The notes under the pieces are model-generated. The model was not told the origin of the DNA. It ran no database searches and saw only the letters and a list, made by a program, of their open reading frames with translations. Below are positions 1 through 13,591 of a stretch of DNA of 64,000 bases, piece after piece. Source of the DNA: Takakia lepidozioides (taxonomy: Eukaryota > Streptophyta > Takakiopsida > Takakiales > Takakiaceae); NCBI GenBank assembly GCA_030704615.1, contig CM060731.1, positions 18,106,001 through 18,170,000 of the forward strand. Reading direction: 5' to 3'. How positions within the stretch are numbered: position 1 is the stretch's first letter; each line of letters begins with the position of its first letter. The position numbers were made by a program, and so were the translations under genes.

Positions 1-260
1 CAAATATACAGATGGCAGCCAGCTGGAGATCAGGAAAGAGTCAACCTTCAAGAACCTAGGGTTCATCCTCATGTCATCATGTACCAGTGTCGGAAGTCAA
101 ATTTAGTTTCATATTTGTGTCTAGCTTTACATCAAAGTAGGTTACCTCCATTTGGTTTGCAACCTACCAGGAGAGAGTGCCTGGACCTTTGCCCAGGTAT
201 TCAACTCACAATTAAACGTTGAGCAACGAGAGAAACCTCAAACTCAATTGGAATTCCACA

Positions 261-2584
261 TCATTGTGAGATAATGAGGCGCAATATCTTCCCCGAAAAC
301 TTGAAAGAAAGCTCTGTCTCCTCCAAACAATGATTCTTTTCCTCCCGTGTCCAGCCCTGAAACAGAGTGAAAAGATAAGATCAAATCAAATTTCTTTGAC
401 TTCCGTAAAACAATTCAAGTTATAAATTCGGAAAGATGAATGTCATTGCAATCTCTCTCAACTGACAAGCAGGTTCATATCCAAGAGAACATGTGACAAA
501 TTACAGCAAGCCCTCAACCACGCTCTCTGTTGCTGACAGATGAAACTCATCATTGAGTTCAGAGAAGGGTATTCAACAGCTGAGTAGGCAAGTTACAGGT
601 GCTTGTTGACACAAAAGATTTCCCTGTATACTTATCCATACATGTCCAAAATATTTATCTTCCCGTACAGTGATGTGAAGAAAAACAGATTCTAAAAACT
701 GTTGCTTGCTTTGGCATGCGGCCCTTATACATGCATCCTTCCAGTGATGTGAAGTACAGTAAGAACACATAATCAGAACTCCAGCAAAATAAGACATGCA
801 TATTTGAGGTTTGGAGAAGAATTTCCACCCACACAACACGGACAATGGGATTATTCCTCACCTCTGCAACCTTGTTCAGAGTTGCCTTGACAGCAGCCAG
901 CAACTCAGGAAGCTCCTTGTCCCACTTGTAAAACTCCAGCTCCCTTCCATCCAATATCATTTCTGCCACCTGTGCCCACCTCACTCTGCTTAACCCTCTG
1001 ACTGCTCAGATAGACTGTTGTAAACTGCTATTTAATAAAAGTTGAGTAACCCAATTACCTAGATACCTTGGGAGAGGGGTGACACAAATACATGCTAATG
1101 AACACTGCTAAAAGAATATTTAGCTACATCTCACAGCAGGATTCTAAACCTTAATCTCAGGATGAGGTAGAAATAATACCTTCTTCCCAATGAATCGACC
1201 GCCAGCTGAATGCGCAAAATAGACATTGTAAAAATGGCAAATGAAAGCAGGAACATCCTTCTCTGACAGTTCGGTCAACAACTCTGCATATGATGTTCCG
1301 GCATTCCCCGGCTCTGGAATCCTGTGGCCTTGGCTCTGAAACCATGCCAAATCTTTAGCCAACCTTTCAGAGCGTTCCAGGCCCGTGTTTCTGAATTCTG
1401 CATCTGCAGTCAGCAGCACATCTTCATGTCATCAAGATCCCTACAACGCCCTACCAGTCCCAAGAAATTTGCCTGTATCCGCTCAAGACTCAAGAGTGCT
1501 GCGACAGTGCCAGGTAGCAGTACTGGAATGTGATAGAAGCTGAAATTGGCTTAAGCCAGAGCACCAGTCAAAAGACCAGCCATGAGGTGTGGAAGTCATT
1601 TACCGAAAAATCTGACATCTAATAACGTGACAGTGTATACTTCTAAGCACCGTAATGGGGCGTTATGGCTCAATAACCACTTGCATGTGCGTGTTTCCCC
1701 ATACAATTCATGTCAGAAAAGATCTAACTTGAAAACAGTACAGTCTCTACTCTAGTAACGGGATGTACCTTTAGCGGATGGGAGGAAGGAGAATTAAGGA
1801 AAAAAGAGTAAAAGCAACACAGGCACTTTCCTCTTTCAGCTCCACAAAGGTCCCCGCACAAACTGGTCATAAAGAATGCCCTCCCTAAGCCACCTAATAA
1901 TTCAGTCTGCAACTTGCAAACTTCCGCAACAGAGAAAAGGGTCTTACACGAAGGGTGGGAAGCTTTGGCAACAACAGTTTCCATGGTATCATACACCACC
2001 TTGCTATTCACCAGGAACTTGAGATAGCCGTCAATCGACGGCTCCCACTTGGCCACCGGCTGCACGTCTGCCTGCTTCTCCCCCTCCTTTGATTGGTCCT
2101 TGGTATGCAATTTCATGGCCACAAAGCGCATCTCTTCCACGAATCCTTTAGCTTCTCCTGGATACCTTGTCTTGGGCTTTTCCGGCGCCGCGGACTCTGC
2201 TCGCACTTTCAGTCGACCGACAGACGCCGACGTGCTTGCGCTCTCGAACCCTAGCCCTTGCAATCTTCCCAAATGGTATGAGCTTTGGTGTCGGAGCTCT
2301 ATGGCTATCGCCCGCAAATCCCGACCATAATTTGTTACGAAGTGCAGACCGCTGCTTGACCTAGACCCTCCTCTTTGAAGGGGTGAAGCCCGCTCTCTCA
2401 GGCATGCAACGGCAGGCGCCGCCCTTGAGCAGCAGCTGTCTGTGGCCCTTTGGCAAGCAGGTTGCGTGTGCTTGGAGTTTGAAGGCCCTACATTCAAGCA
2501 TAACGCAAGCTCCCCCACAGAAAGTGCCATCTCAATCAAACGACGAAAGGATTGCAAACGCGATAGAATCCACCTTCCAAGCAA
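261..2584 (-). CDS. HO1: Plastid heme oxygenase (HO1/HY1 type), four exons
   Basis: Heme oxygenase opens heme to biliverdin, using ferredoxin in plant plastids, and supplies the phytochrome chromophore pathway. I assemble four minus-strand exons: 2584-1948, 1403-1180, 969-862 and 356-261. All junctions are GT-AG and in phase, giving 354 codons plus a TGA stop. Exon 1 carries a Ser/Arg-rich N-terminal extension (probable transit peptide), then [14 protein letters not shown], whose His (residue 160) fits the proximal heme ligand, and [13 protein letters not shown]. Exon 2 carries AEFRNTGLE and [15 protein letters not shown], the family signature. Exon 3 carries [15 protein letters not shown]. 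Exon 4 ends in a typical plant HO C-terminus ([13 protein letters not shown]). A second in-frame ATG at 2530 would give 336 aa and is an equally good start. No frameshift or stop is seen, so the gene looks functional. Confidence 0.93.
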
Positions 2585-3187
2585 ATAACAACAGAGAAAT
2601 CAACCATACAAATGAATGAAGCTCAGTGAGAAACAGCCGATGCTGCTGACGACGTTCAGCTCGATAGTAGAACGAGAAATTTTTCAATCAGAAACAAAAT
2701 AAAGAAGAGATGAATCTGAGACAAATAGTGGTGGTGCGTGCAAATGGAGCGAGAGATAGCAAGGGCCGCAGTGCAGAGAGAGTGACCGGGGTGCGTGCAC
2801 GCCAGCTCCCGCTGCCTTTGCAAGACACTCCACCGGCTCCTTATCCCCCCCTCGTTACTTATATGTGCTCCGTTAGGGTGCCCCCGTTAGTTAGCGGTTG
2901 TTGTTGGTGCTTTTGTTCTTTTGTTGGGCTTGCAAACAACACAATCATAGATCATATGGAACAGGGACCCTTATTTTTATTTTATTTTTACAGGGACCTT
3001 GTTTGCAAAGTGTCCAGGAAACCCAAAAACGGACCCCTGTGTTTACCACATGTCATTTTTCGTGTTTTGACCAGCGTTGCCACGGTGTGTAAGGTATTAA
3101 ATTCTGGTATGTGCACAAGTATATCAAAGACCCTACCCACCTAATATCAACCAAGAGACATACCCCGGTTATGAACAGGTTGCCCCC
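2585..3187. other. 5' flank of the heme oxygenase gene, no gene seen
   Basis: This 0.6 kb holds no convincing coding sequence on either strand. By position it should contain the promoter and 5' UTR of the minus-strand heme oxygenase gene. I do not recognise a specific control element. Confidence 0.4.
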
Positions 3188-3345
3188 AATAAATCCAGTG
3201 GTAATGGGCACATACCACATTGGATGTGGTTGTGGGTTCAAACCACGGTTTGAGGTGTCATGAAGGTGTCCTCTTTTCAGCTGGAAGGTAGTAGCCCTTG
3301 TGGTGAAGTGACACCATAAGTTACGCTCCCTTGGGGAGGCGTCAT
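3188..3345 (+). repeat. tRNA-derived SINE, copy 1
   Basis: The start resembles a tRNA A box (ccagtggtaatgggc) and is followed about 30 nt later by a B-box-like gggttcaaacc. The body then reads close to gtgtcctcttttcagctgg, ggtagtagcccttgtgg and agtgacaccataagttacgc. The same body recurs at 55,357-55,505, and a diverged head recurs at 54,287. An internal RNA polymerase III promoter plus a dispersed non-tRNA body is the mark of a SINE. No poly-A tail or target duplication was resolved. Confidence 0.6.
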
Positions 3346-3848
3346 ACATCATAGCTGCGGTGGCACTCCTTCAATGTTCAATGTAGTGGCTATTAATGCA
3401 ATTGACTTCATCTAACACTGAATCAACTTGCAATCACTGTATTGTTCTACTTAGAGACACTTACAATTTTACGTTTTTGTTACTACAAAAAGAATTCTTT
3501 GATTTGAAGTATCTATTTGGGAGTTCTGTTAGAGCATGACCAGTAGCAGGGTTTTTTGGCGCCCTATCTTCAAAATAGTGTGGCCACCAAGGGATCCGGC
3601 AGCACATTCTCGTACTTCAAAATGGTGACCCTCACCAGATTTCGTCCCACTCCCGCACTATCTACCGCGAGCTTGGAGAGCGGCATTCTCCCGCACAACC
3701 ACAGGATCCGCTGCCCTTGCCAACAACTCCATGGTCAAATGGATTGGGAGTTTTCTTCTTGCTACCACCTCGAACAGCCCAGGTGGCGGGGCCCATGGTC
3801 CATGATCTGCCACCTCAGCCTCGCGCCATTACTCTACGCCAAGCATTA
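3346..3848. other. Outer flank of the inverted duplication, no gene seen
   Basis: No gene is recognised. The stretch near 3530-3550 (gttctgttagagcatgacc) faintly resembles the reverse complement of 13,715-13,735 (gttctaagagcagtcag). The two could be decayed terminal repeats of the unit lying between them, but the match is too weak to call. Confidence 0.25.
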
Positions 3849-4355
3849 GATGGGGCCTGGAGTTGAATGCGAGGGAGCCGGTTCAGCCAGCGTGGACCCC
3901 CGCCACCCCACGGCCACCCCCGCCTCCATCGCCCGCACACCGCGCGGGCGCTGCCGTGCGACACGCCCTCCCGCGCCTCATGTTCCCGCTTGCCAGGACA
4001 TGAGTCGTGCCCTCTCCCGCATCCCCATCCCTCCTCCCATCCTGCCCTCATGCATGGCATCGCCCTCATCCCCCATGCATGCCTTCATCCTCGCCATGCT
4101 ACATGGTATCCCAATGCCCACTTTCAAAAATCGTGTCGGTTGCTTAGCTGCTCCTGGTCGTTTTCAGAGACCACTCCAAAATCTCCACACTGTAGACATA
4201 AGTTGGTTTAGCATCTATGTACATTTGGACATGGTATGTCCTCGTTGTGGAGAGTCCAATGGAGCCCAAAGCGACCAGCATGAATGTTGTTGAAAGCTCA
4301 CTAGCACCCCTTCGTAAAGGAACTTGTCAAAATGTTGATGCTGCGGATTTTCGGG

Positions 4356-4467
4356 CACAAAAGTCTACCTTGGAGCACGGAGCGGAGCTGGCATGAGTTC
4401 TTTAAAGATCCTTCACGATGGAGGGACAACCGTAATCGCAAGGTGTGGCTTTCTCTTAATGTATGAG
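4356..4467 (+). pseudogene. Fragment resembling OSB-type ssDNA-binding protein motif
   Basis: One frame reads WSTERSWHEFFKDPSRWRDN. This resembles the start of the PDF motif of plant organellar single-stranded DNA-binding (OSB) proteins and related organelle proteins (W..FF.nP..WWDNR), with Arg in place of the second Trp. Only about 35 residues remain, with no OB fold and no start codon. The same fragment lies in the right arm on the minus strand. The family assignment rests on one short motif and is tentative. Confidence 0.4.
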
Positions 4468-4477
4468 GTGAAGAAGT

Positions 4478-4625
4478 TTGGCTGAACGAAATGTGGTGTC
4501 ATGGAACGCGATGATCGTAGGATATGCACAGCACGGGTGTGGGATGGAGGCTTTGGAGACCTACGAGCAAATGATGTGCGGATGGGCTTCAGAAGGACAT
4601 AATGCAGAGCTACACCACATGACAA
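4478..4625 (+). pseudogene. Isolated PPR repeat fragment
   Basis: About 30 residues read NVVSWNAMIVGYAQHGCGME followed by ALETYEQMM, the junction of S- and P-type repeats in PLS-class PPR proteins. It follows a stop codon and runs out of frame, so it is a captured scrap rather than a gene. An almost identical piece lies at about 12,830-12,960 on the minus strand. Confidence 0.7.
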
Positions 4626-4792
4626 TGTCTGATGATTATGACTGTTTGGATTGTTTATAGATATGTTTTTGTTTTTGGTGGAGTGCTTGGAGGTCGAGTT
4701 TCTTTTGTATATGCGGCTTCCATTACCTGGTTTGTGGTTTGAGGTTTGTACTTACCATGAAGAGGGAGTGAACAACATGAACTGATCAATGA

Positions 4793-5538
<746 letters not shown>

Positions 5539-5599
5539 GTAAGGTGTAAAGTTATGTGTATCAAGACTAACTCTGTTATCTAAGCTTTAACTTCCGCAA

Positions 5600-7221
5600 G
5601 CATGGAACCTTGGAAACTTGTGGTTAAGACCTGGAGTAACCATATCATGGTTGTTTGCGTTTGCAATGCGTGTGCGAGCCTGGAAGCCTTGGAAAAGGGC
5701 AAAGTGGTCCATGGTGATATCGTCGAAACTGGAATAGTACCAGACGTCATTCTGAACACATGCCTTGCTGGATATATATGCCAAATGTGGGAGTATTGAA
5801 GATGCAAAAGGAGTGTTTGGATGGCTGAATGAAATGTGGTATCATGGAACGCGATTTTCGCAGGATATGCACAACATGGGTGTGGGATGGAGGCTTTGGA
5901 GACCTATGAGAAAATGATGCGCAGAGGGGTGAAGCCCAACCATATAACGTTTGTTTGTGTTTGCATATGCGTGTGCGAGCATGGCAACCTTGGAAAAGGG
6001 CAAAGAGGTCCATGGTGATATTGTCAAAGCTGGAAGAGGCTTTTCGTTACTTCCGAAGTATGCAACAAGAAGGCTTGAAGCCCAACAAGGTCACCTTCAT
6101 GAGCATCCTCAATGCATGTGCTGCGGCTATGGAACAAGGCGAGCGGGTCCATGCCAAAATCAAGATAGCTAGATTTGAGTCAGATCTCCAAGTAAGCAAA
6201 TGCTTTTGTCAGCATGTATTGCAAGTGTAGGAGTATATAGTGAATGCACACCAAGTTTTTGACAATATGCATACACAATATGTGATTGCATGGACTGCGA
6301 TGATTGCAGGACTACCTAAGGAAGGGCATCGCGGAGAGGCAATCGAATACTCTTAGCAAATGCAACAGACACGCGTGAAGCCTAACAAGGTCACCGTTAT
6401 GAGCATCCTGAAAGCATGTGGCAACCGGGAACAAGGCAAGTATTTCCATGCGAGCATCATCAAGGCTGGATTTGAGTCAGATCTCCTTATGGGCACTGCC
6501 CTTGTCAGCATGTACTGCAAGTGTGGGGATGTGGTGGATGCAAGCCAAGTGTTTGACAAAATGCCCGAAGGAGATGTGTTCTCATGGAATATGATCATTT
6601 CAGGGTCAACTCAGCAAGGACGTGGTGCGCAAGCATTTGATTTCTATTAGCAAATGCAAAGAGAAGGTGTCAAGCCTGACCAGATCACTTTCATTAGTAT
6701 CCTTAGCGCATGCTCCAAGTTAGCGGCGCCCTTGCATGAAGGTAGGAAGGTCCATGACCACGTGGTCAATTCTGGATTTGAGTCAGATGTCTTAGTGGGT
6801 ACTACTCTTATGTCGTATGCCAAGTGCGGGAGTCTCGGGGATGCAAGACAAGTGTTTGACAAAATTATTGGAAAGAACACAGCATCATGGAATGTTATGA
6901 TTGTAGGATATCCCCAGCATGGTTTGGGTACTAAGGCCCTAAAACTCTTTGAAGGGATGCAACAGGAAGGGGTGAAACAGACCAACGTCACTTTTATTGG
7001 AATCCTCTCTGCATGCAGTCATGGCGGGCCTACTAGATGAGGGCTATCATCACTTCCATTCTATGAGTCAAGTTCATGGTATCACACCAACAAAGTTGCC
7101 TTATGGTTACATGGTTGACCTTCTTGGCCGTGCATGGCGTTTGGATGAAGCAGACTTTAGTGTTGTACAGAACAGGAGCCTCTGTGAGTTTTGCGGGAAG
7201 TCAGTGACTCTTTGGGCATGA
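5600..7221 (+). pseudogene. PLS-type PPR pseudogene, no DYW
   Basis: Degenerate pentatricopeptide repeats run through several frames. Recognisable pieces include VTVMSILKACGNREQGKYFH, LVSMYCKCGDVVDASQVFDK, ITFISILSACSKL and YGYMVDLLGRA. PPR proteins of this class bind organellar RNA at specific sites, often for C-to-U editing. Premature stops (for example near 6236, 6355 and 6648) and frameshifts break the frame. The tail reaches the start of an E domain near 7200 but has no DYW. It forms one half of the convergent duplication; the other half (8440-11,215, minus) kept a DYW remnant. Confidence 0.85.
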
Positions 7222-8439
7222 AAGAGCCTTGAATCCTGTGTAATCTGATGGCCACTCTGTTCTTGCAGCAACTATGTGGGTAGCCTTCATGCACCCATAA
7301 AAGGTTTTTAACTGATTTATTTGACAAAATGTAGCATGTTTGGTTTTCCTTGCTTCCACCGAGATATCATGCTTGTGTTCATGATATGCATGCTATGTCT
7401 TTGTCACTACCTGAGAGAACCACTTATGGAATTCCATCCTCCAATTCGAGAACTATATCTAACTTAGTTGTTGTGGATTACTTTAAAATAATGTTTGTTA
7501 ATGTAGCTCCCTTAGTGCTCTAATGCCAAATCATCTATTCGTTATCATCTTCCTTGTGCTCTATCTGAAGATGATAAACTTTCTCTTGCCTCCCCTTATG
7601 ACAAACTTGTTGAGATTCTTGTCACTTTGAAAGCACCACAATATGCTAATTATAGAGTTATTTAAGGCTAAGTGGTTAACCAAAGAGAATTTTTCCTTAA
7701 CATGGCCGATGACATCTTCACTTGACACTCGGGTTTGCGTCTCTCACAGGGCCCCTCATTTCTGGAACGCAATCACCCTACCATTTCCAAGTGCATTTGC
7801 AACCCAAGTGGAGTCCATAAAACTTCATGTGTGCTTACATATGTCCAATTAGTTGCGAGTGCCGGAATTTCCCTATAGGGTCATGTGACATAAGGATGTG
7901 AAGATGCTTAAGAACAATATACGTTGGGCTGCTCATGGCTTGGACTGGCATGCAACAGTCTCATGGATAGGGCATGGTTGCCTGCATGATTGTTTTTACA
8001 TGCAAGTTGGAGAGCCACCGCATCTTTGGGATGAATGAACCATCATGGATGAAGATTAGAAGTTATCATACTATGAATGAAAACACATGCAGAAAGTAGG
8101 AGTGCATATGTGCATATAGTGCCTGTACAAGGGAATGATGTCATGAATGGTATCATGAAACCATAAAAGCGTAATACCATTCCCATCCCAAATGGAAGGA
8201 AAGCATGCATGCAAGGTTTGAGATGGAAGTTGGATACCCACTTTGAAAGAATTATGGATATGCACTCTGTTGCATTCATAAAATTTCCAAAGCATTGAGA
8301 ACGAACCATATAGATGAAGCATGATACGTCATGGAAACAGTAGGATTTCAACTGTTGGCACCAATGTCATTGTGGTAAAATAAGAAACAGGGGAATGTAC
8401 ATAGGATGCACCTTCCCACAATAACAACTTGAACAAACC
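7222..8439. other. Spacer between convergent PPR copies, no gene seen
   Basis: About 1.2 kb separates the two PPR pseudogenes. I see only short, uninformative open frames on both strands and no recognisable repeat. Confidence 0.4.
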
Positions 8440-11215
8440 CCATCTTCAAAGTGATGAAAGCAGATAGCGTCCCGTACAACAATTGCTTGGCCAAAAATCT
8501 TTGAGATGAATTTGGTGGAGGTGTGGCAGTCACCACACACCCGAAGATTGTTGAGGAGACAGGGGCGTCCTAGGGGTCGTGCTGATGAGCCCAAAACCAA
8601 TGGCCAGCTTCTCACTGTGGTGACAAAGAGAAAATTCATTTTGCTCCATGTAATACAAAGTGTGTGTAAGGCACATACCCTGCCTCCTTCATCTGCCCAG
8701 ACAATCTTCTCAGCTTAGCATGGATTTCACTAATTTTGGGATGCAATTTGTCATCTACAACTGTAAAGGTGTGCACCATGTTCCCAACCTCAATACAGCA
8801 GCAACCTGGCTCCTTTTTAACCCCTCTGACCTTCATCATCTCTCTCACCTTTGCACTATCGTTCCACCTGCCAGCTGCAGCATAGATGTTTGATAGCAAC
8901 ACATAAGTCACAGCATCTTGGTCATCCACTTAGAATAGATGTTGCCGCATGTTCAGCCATTGAGCCACATTGCCATGGCTTTTGCAGGCACCAAGCAAGG
9001 CCATCCACACCACCATATTTGGTTCCATTGGCATTTTAGTATTGAGGTCCTTTGCTTCATCCAATTGCCTGCACGTCCAAGAAGGTCCACCATGCAGCCA
9101 AAGTGCTTTACCGTCGGAGTCACGCCGTGATCTGGACTCAGGGAATCGAAGCAGCATCTTTCTTCATCCAGTAGGCCAGCATGGCTGCATGCAGAGAGAA
9201 CATATAGAAAGGCACTACTGAAGCCTTCCTTTTGCATTCGTTCCAATAGTTGCAAGACCTCCCTAGACAACCATGTTGGGCATATCCTACGATCATCGCC
9301 CTCCACGACAGCATACCTTGTTCAGCCATATTGTCAGATACTCCCTTTGCATCCTCAATGCTGACATTTGGCATACATGTCCACCAGGGCAGTGTCCAGA
9401 ATGAAATCTGGTACAATTCCGGCTTTGATGATGTCACCATGCATGGACCTCTTTGCCATTTTCCAGACCTGCCAGGCTTGCACAAGCACACCAGAAGCAC
9501 TGGGGTCAGAAAAGTATTCACTCTACAGCTTCTCCTCATCCCTGTTACCTGTTTCTGGATACTTTCCTATTGTCACATTGGCACATTTGGCATATATGTC
9601 CACGAGGGTATTGCTCAGACTCACATCTGGTACAATTCCAGCTTTGGCGATGCAACCATGCACCTCTTGCCCTTCTCCAGGGCTGCCAAGCTTGCACACG
9701 CACTGCATTTAACACACATAAACGTTATATGTGGTCGGGCTTCACCCCTTCCCCGATCATTTGCTCATAGGTCTCCAAAGCCTCCATCCAGCGCCCCTGC
9801 TGTGCATACCCTGCAAGCATCATGTTCCATGACACCACATCTCGTTCAGCCATACTGTCGAACACTCCCTTCATACATGTCCACGAGGGTATTGTTCAGA
9901 ATGACATGTGGTACAATTGCAGCTTTGACAATGTCGCCATGGAGCTCTTTGCCCTTCTCCAGAGCTGCCAGGCTTGCACACGCATTGCAGACTATCAAAG
10001 GTTCACTCAACCAGTAACTTGCAGAAATCAACATGAAAACTTAAGGCTGATTTCGATAAGAGGGAAAAACAGGGTGAAATGTTTTGAAGAAGGTGCCTTC
10101 ATTAGCAGTGCCTGATTTTATCAATTGTGCCGCTGTTGCTGCTGATAGCAACACATAAGTCGCGACATCTTGTTCATCCTACTTGAGAATAGATGTTGCA
10201 GCATGTTCAGCCATCTCCACATTGCCACGGATTCTGCAGGCACCTAGTAAGGCCTCCAAACCATAGCATTTGGTTTCATTGGCATTTTGTTAATGAGCTC
10301 CTCTGCCTCATCCAATTGCTCCATGTGTCCAAGAAGGTCCACCATGCAGCCAAAGTGCTTTACTGTCGGAGAGACACCATGATCTTGACTCAGGGAATCA
10401 AAGTAGCATCTTCCTTCATCCAGTAGGCCAGTGTGGCTGCATCCAATTGCCCCATCTGTCCAAGAAGGTCCACCATGCAGCCAAAGTGCTTTACTATCGG
10501 AGAGACACCATGATCTTGACTCAGGGAATCAAAGTAGCGTCTTCTTTCGTCCAGTAGGCCAGTGTGGCTGCATGCAGAGGGAACATATATAAAGGTGATA
10601 TTGTCCGGCTTCAAGCCTTCCGTTTGCATTCCTTCAAATAGTTGCAGGGCTTCCCTATTACAACCAAGTTGGGCATATCTTGCAATCATAGCATTCCAAG
10701 AACACTCCATTTGAATCTTCAATGCTCCCACATTTGGCATACATGTCCACAAGGGTACTATGTAGAATAACATATGGTGACGATGTCACCATGGACCTCT
10801 TTGCCCTTTCCGAGAATAAGCTTGCACATGCCTTGCAAACACAAACAAATGTGATGCGGTCGGGCTTCCCCCCTTCCCACATCATCTGCTCAAAGGTCTC
10901 CAAAGCCTCCATCCCGCGTCCTTGTTGTGCATATCCTGCAATCATCGCATTCCATGACACTTTGTTCAGCCATATTGTCGAACAACCCCTGTGCATCTCC
11001 AATGCTCCCACATTTTTGCATACATGTCCACCAGGGCAGTGTTCAGAATGATGTCTGGTACTATTCCAGCTTCGATGATATCACCATGGACCTCTTTGCC
11101 CTTTTCCAAGGCTTCCAGGCTCGCACACGTATTGCAAACGCAAACAACCGTGATATGGTTACTCCAGGTCTTAACCACAAAGTTTCCAAGGTTCCATGCT
11201 TGCAGAAGTTAAAGC
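8440..11215 (-). pseudogene. PPR pseudogene with E/E+ and degraded DYW domain
   Basis: Read on the minus strand, this starts with repeats homologous to the left copy (CASLEALEKGKEVHGDI). It continues through several more repeats and reaches an E domain (VTYVLLSNIYAAAGRW, VRGVKKEPGCCCIEVGN) and a DYW deaminase-like tail. The tail keeps [20 protein letters not shown] and [12 protein letters not shown], while the terminal D-Y-W triplet and several residues are lost. DYW domains carry the zinc-dependent cytidine deaminase used in organelle RNA editing. Stops and frame changes occur throughout. Around 10,390-10,560 a short stretch (caagaaggtccaccatgcag and neighbours) is tandemly duplicated. Around 10,020-10,130 a spacer element found elsewhere in the window interrupts the repeats. 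Confidence 0.85.
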
Positions 11216-11260
11216 TTAGATAACAGCGTTAGTCTTGATACACATAACTTTACACCTTAC

Positions 11261-12645
<1,385 letters not shown>

Positions 12646-12829
12646 TCATTGATCAGCTCATGTTGTTCACTCCCTCTTCATGGTAAGTACAAACCTCAAA
12701 CCACAAACCAGGTAATGGAAGCCGCATATACAAAAGAAACTCGACCTCCAAGCACTCCACCAAAAACAAAAACATATCTATACACAATCCAAACAGTCAT
12801 AATCATCAGACATTGTCATGTGGTGTAGC

Positions 12830-13110
12830 TCTGCATTATGTCCTTCTGAAGCCCATCCGCGCATCATTTGCTCGTAGGTCTCCAAAGCCTCCATCCCACA
12901 CCCATGCTGTGCATATCCTGCGATCATCGCGTTCCATGACACCACATTTCGTTCGCCAAACTTCTTCACCTCATACATTAAGAGAAAGCCACACCTTGCG
13001 ATTACGGTTGTCCCTCCATCGTGAAGGATCTTTAAAGAACTCATGCCAGCTCCGCTCCGTGCTCCAAGGTAGACTTTTGTGCCCGAAAATCGCAGCATCA
13101 ACATTTTGAC
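12830..13110 (-). pseudogene. Right-arm copies of the OSB-like and PPR fragments
   Basis: On the minus strand the OSB-like fragment (HEFFKDPSRWRDNRNRK, about 13,086-12,975) is followed by the PPR scrap (NVVSWNAMIAGYAQHG, about 12,960-12,840). They match the left arm at 4356-4625 almost base for base. Neither has a start codon or a continuing frame. Confidence 0.55.
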
Positions 13111-13591
13111 AAGTTCCTTTACGAAGGGGTGCTAGTGAGCTTTCAACAACATTCATGCTGGTCGCTTTGGGCTCCATTGGACTCTCCACAACGAGGACAT
13201 ACCATGTCCAAATGTACATAGATGCTAAACCAGCTTATGTCTGCAGTGTGGAGATTTTGGAGTGGTCTCTGAAAACGAGCAGGAGCAGCTAAGCAACCGA
13301 CACAATTTTTTAAAGAGGGCATTGGGATACCATGTAGCATGGCGAGGATGAAGGCATGCATGGGGGATGAGGGCGATGCCATGCATGAGGGTAGGATGGG
13401 AGGAGGGATGGGGATGCGGGAGAGGGCACATCTCATGTCCTGGGCAGTGGGAACATGAGGCGCGGGAGGGCGTGCCGCGCGGCAGCGCCCGCGTGGTGTG
13501 CGGGCGATGGAGGTGGGGGTGGGCGTGGGGTGGCGGGGGGTCCACGCTGGCTGAACCGGCTCCCTCGCATTCAACTCCAGGGCCCATCTAA

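Noticed and set aside
1724-1947. Extension of the heme oxygenase exon-1 open frame beyond 1948
   Set aside because: The frame stays open into the intron, but a GT donor at 1947 and the in-phase join to AEFRNTGLE at 1403 restore the conserved protein; the extension has no HO similarity.
3188-3345. Functional tRNA gene
   Set aside because: It has A- and B-box-like motifs only, no cloverleaf or anticodon arm, and a long non-tRNA body shared with two other copies.
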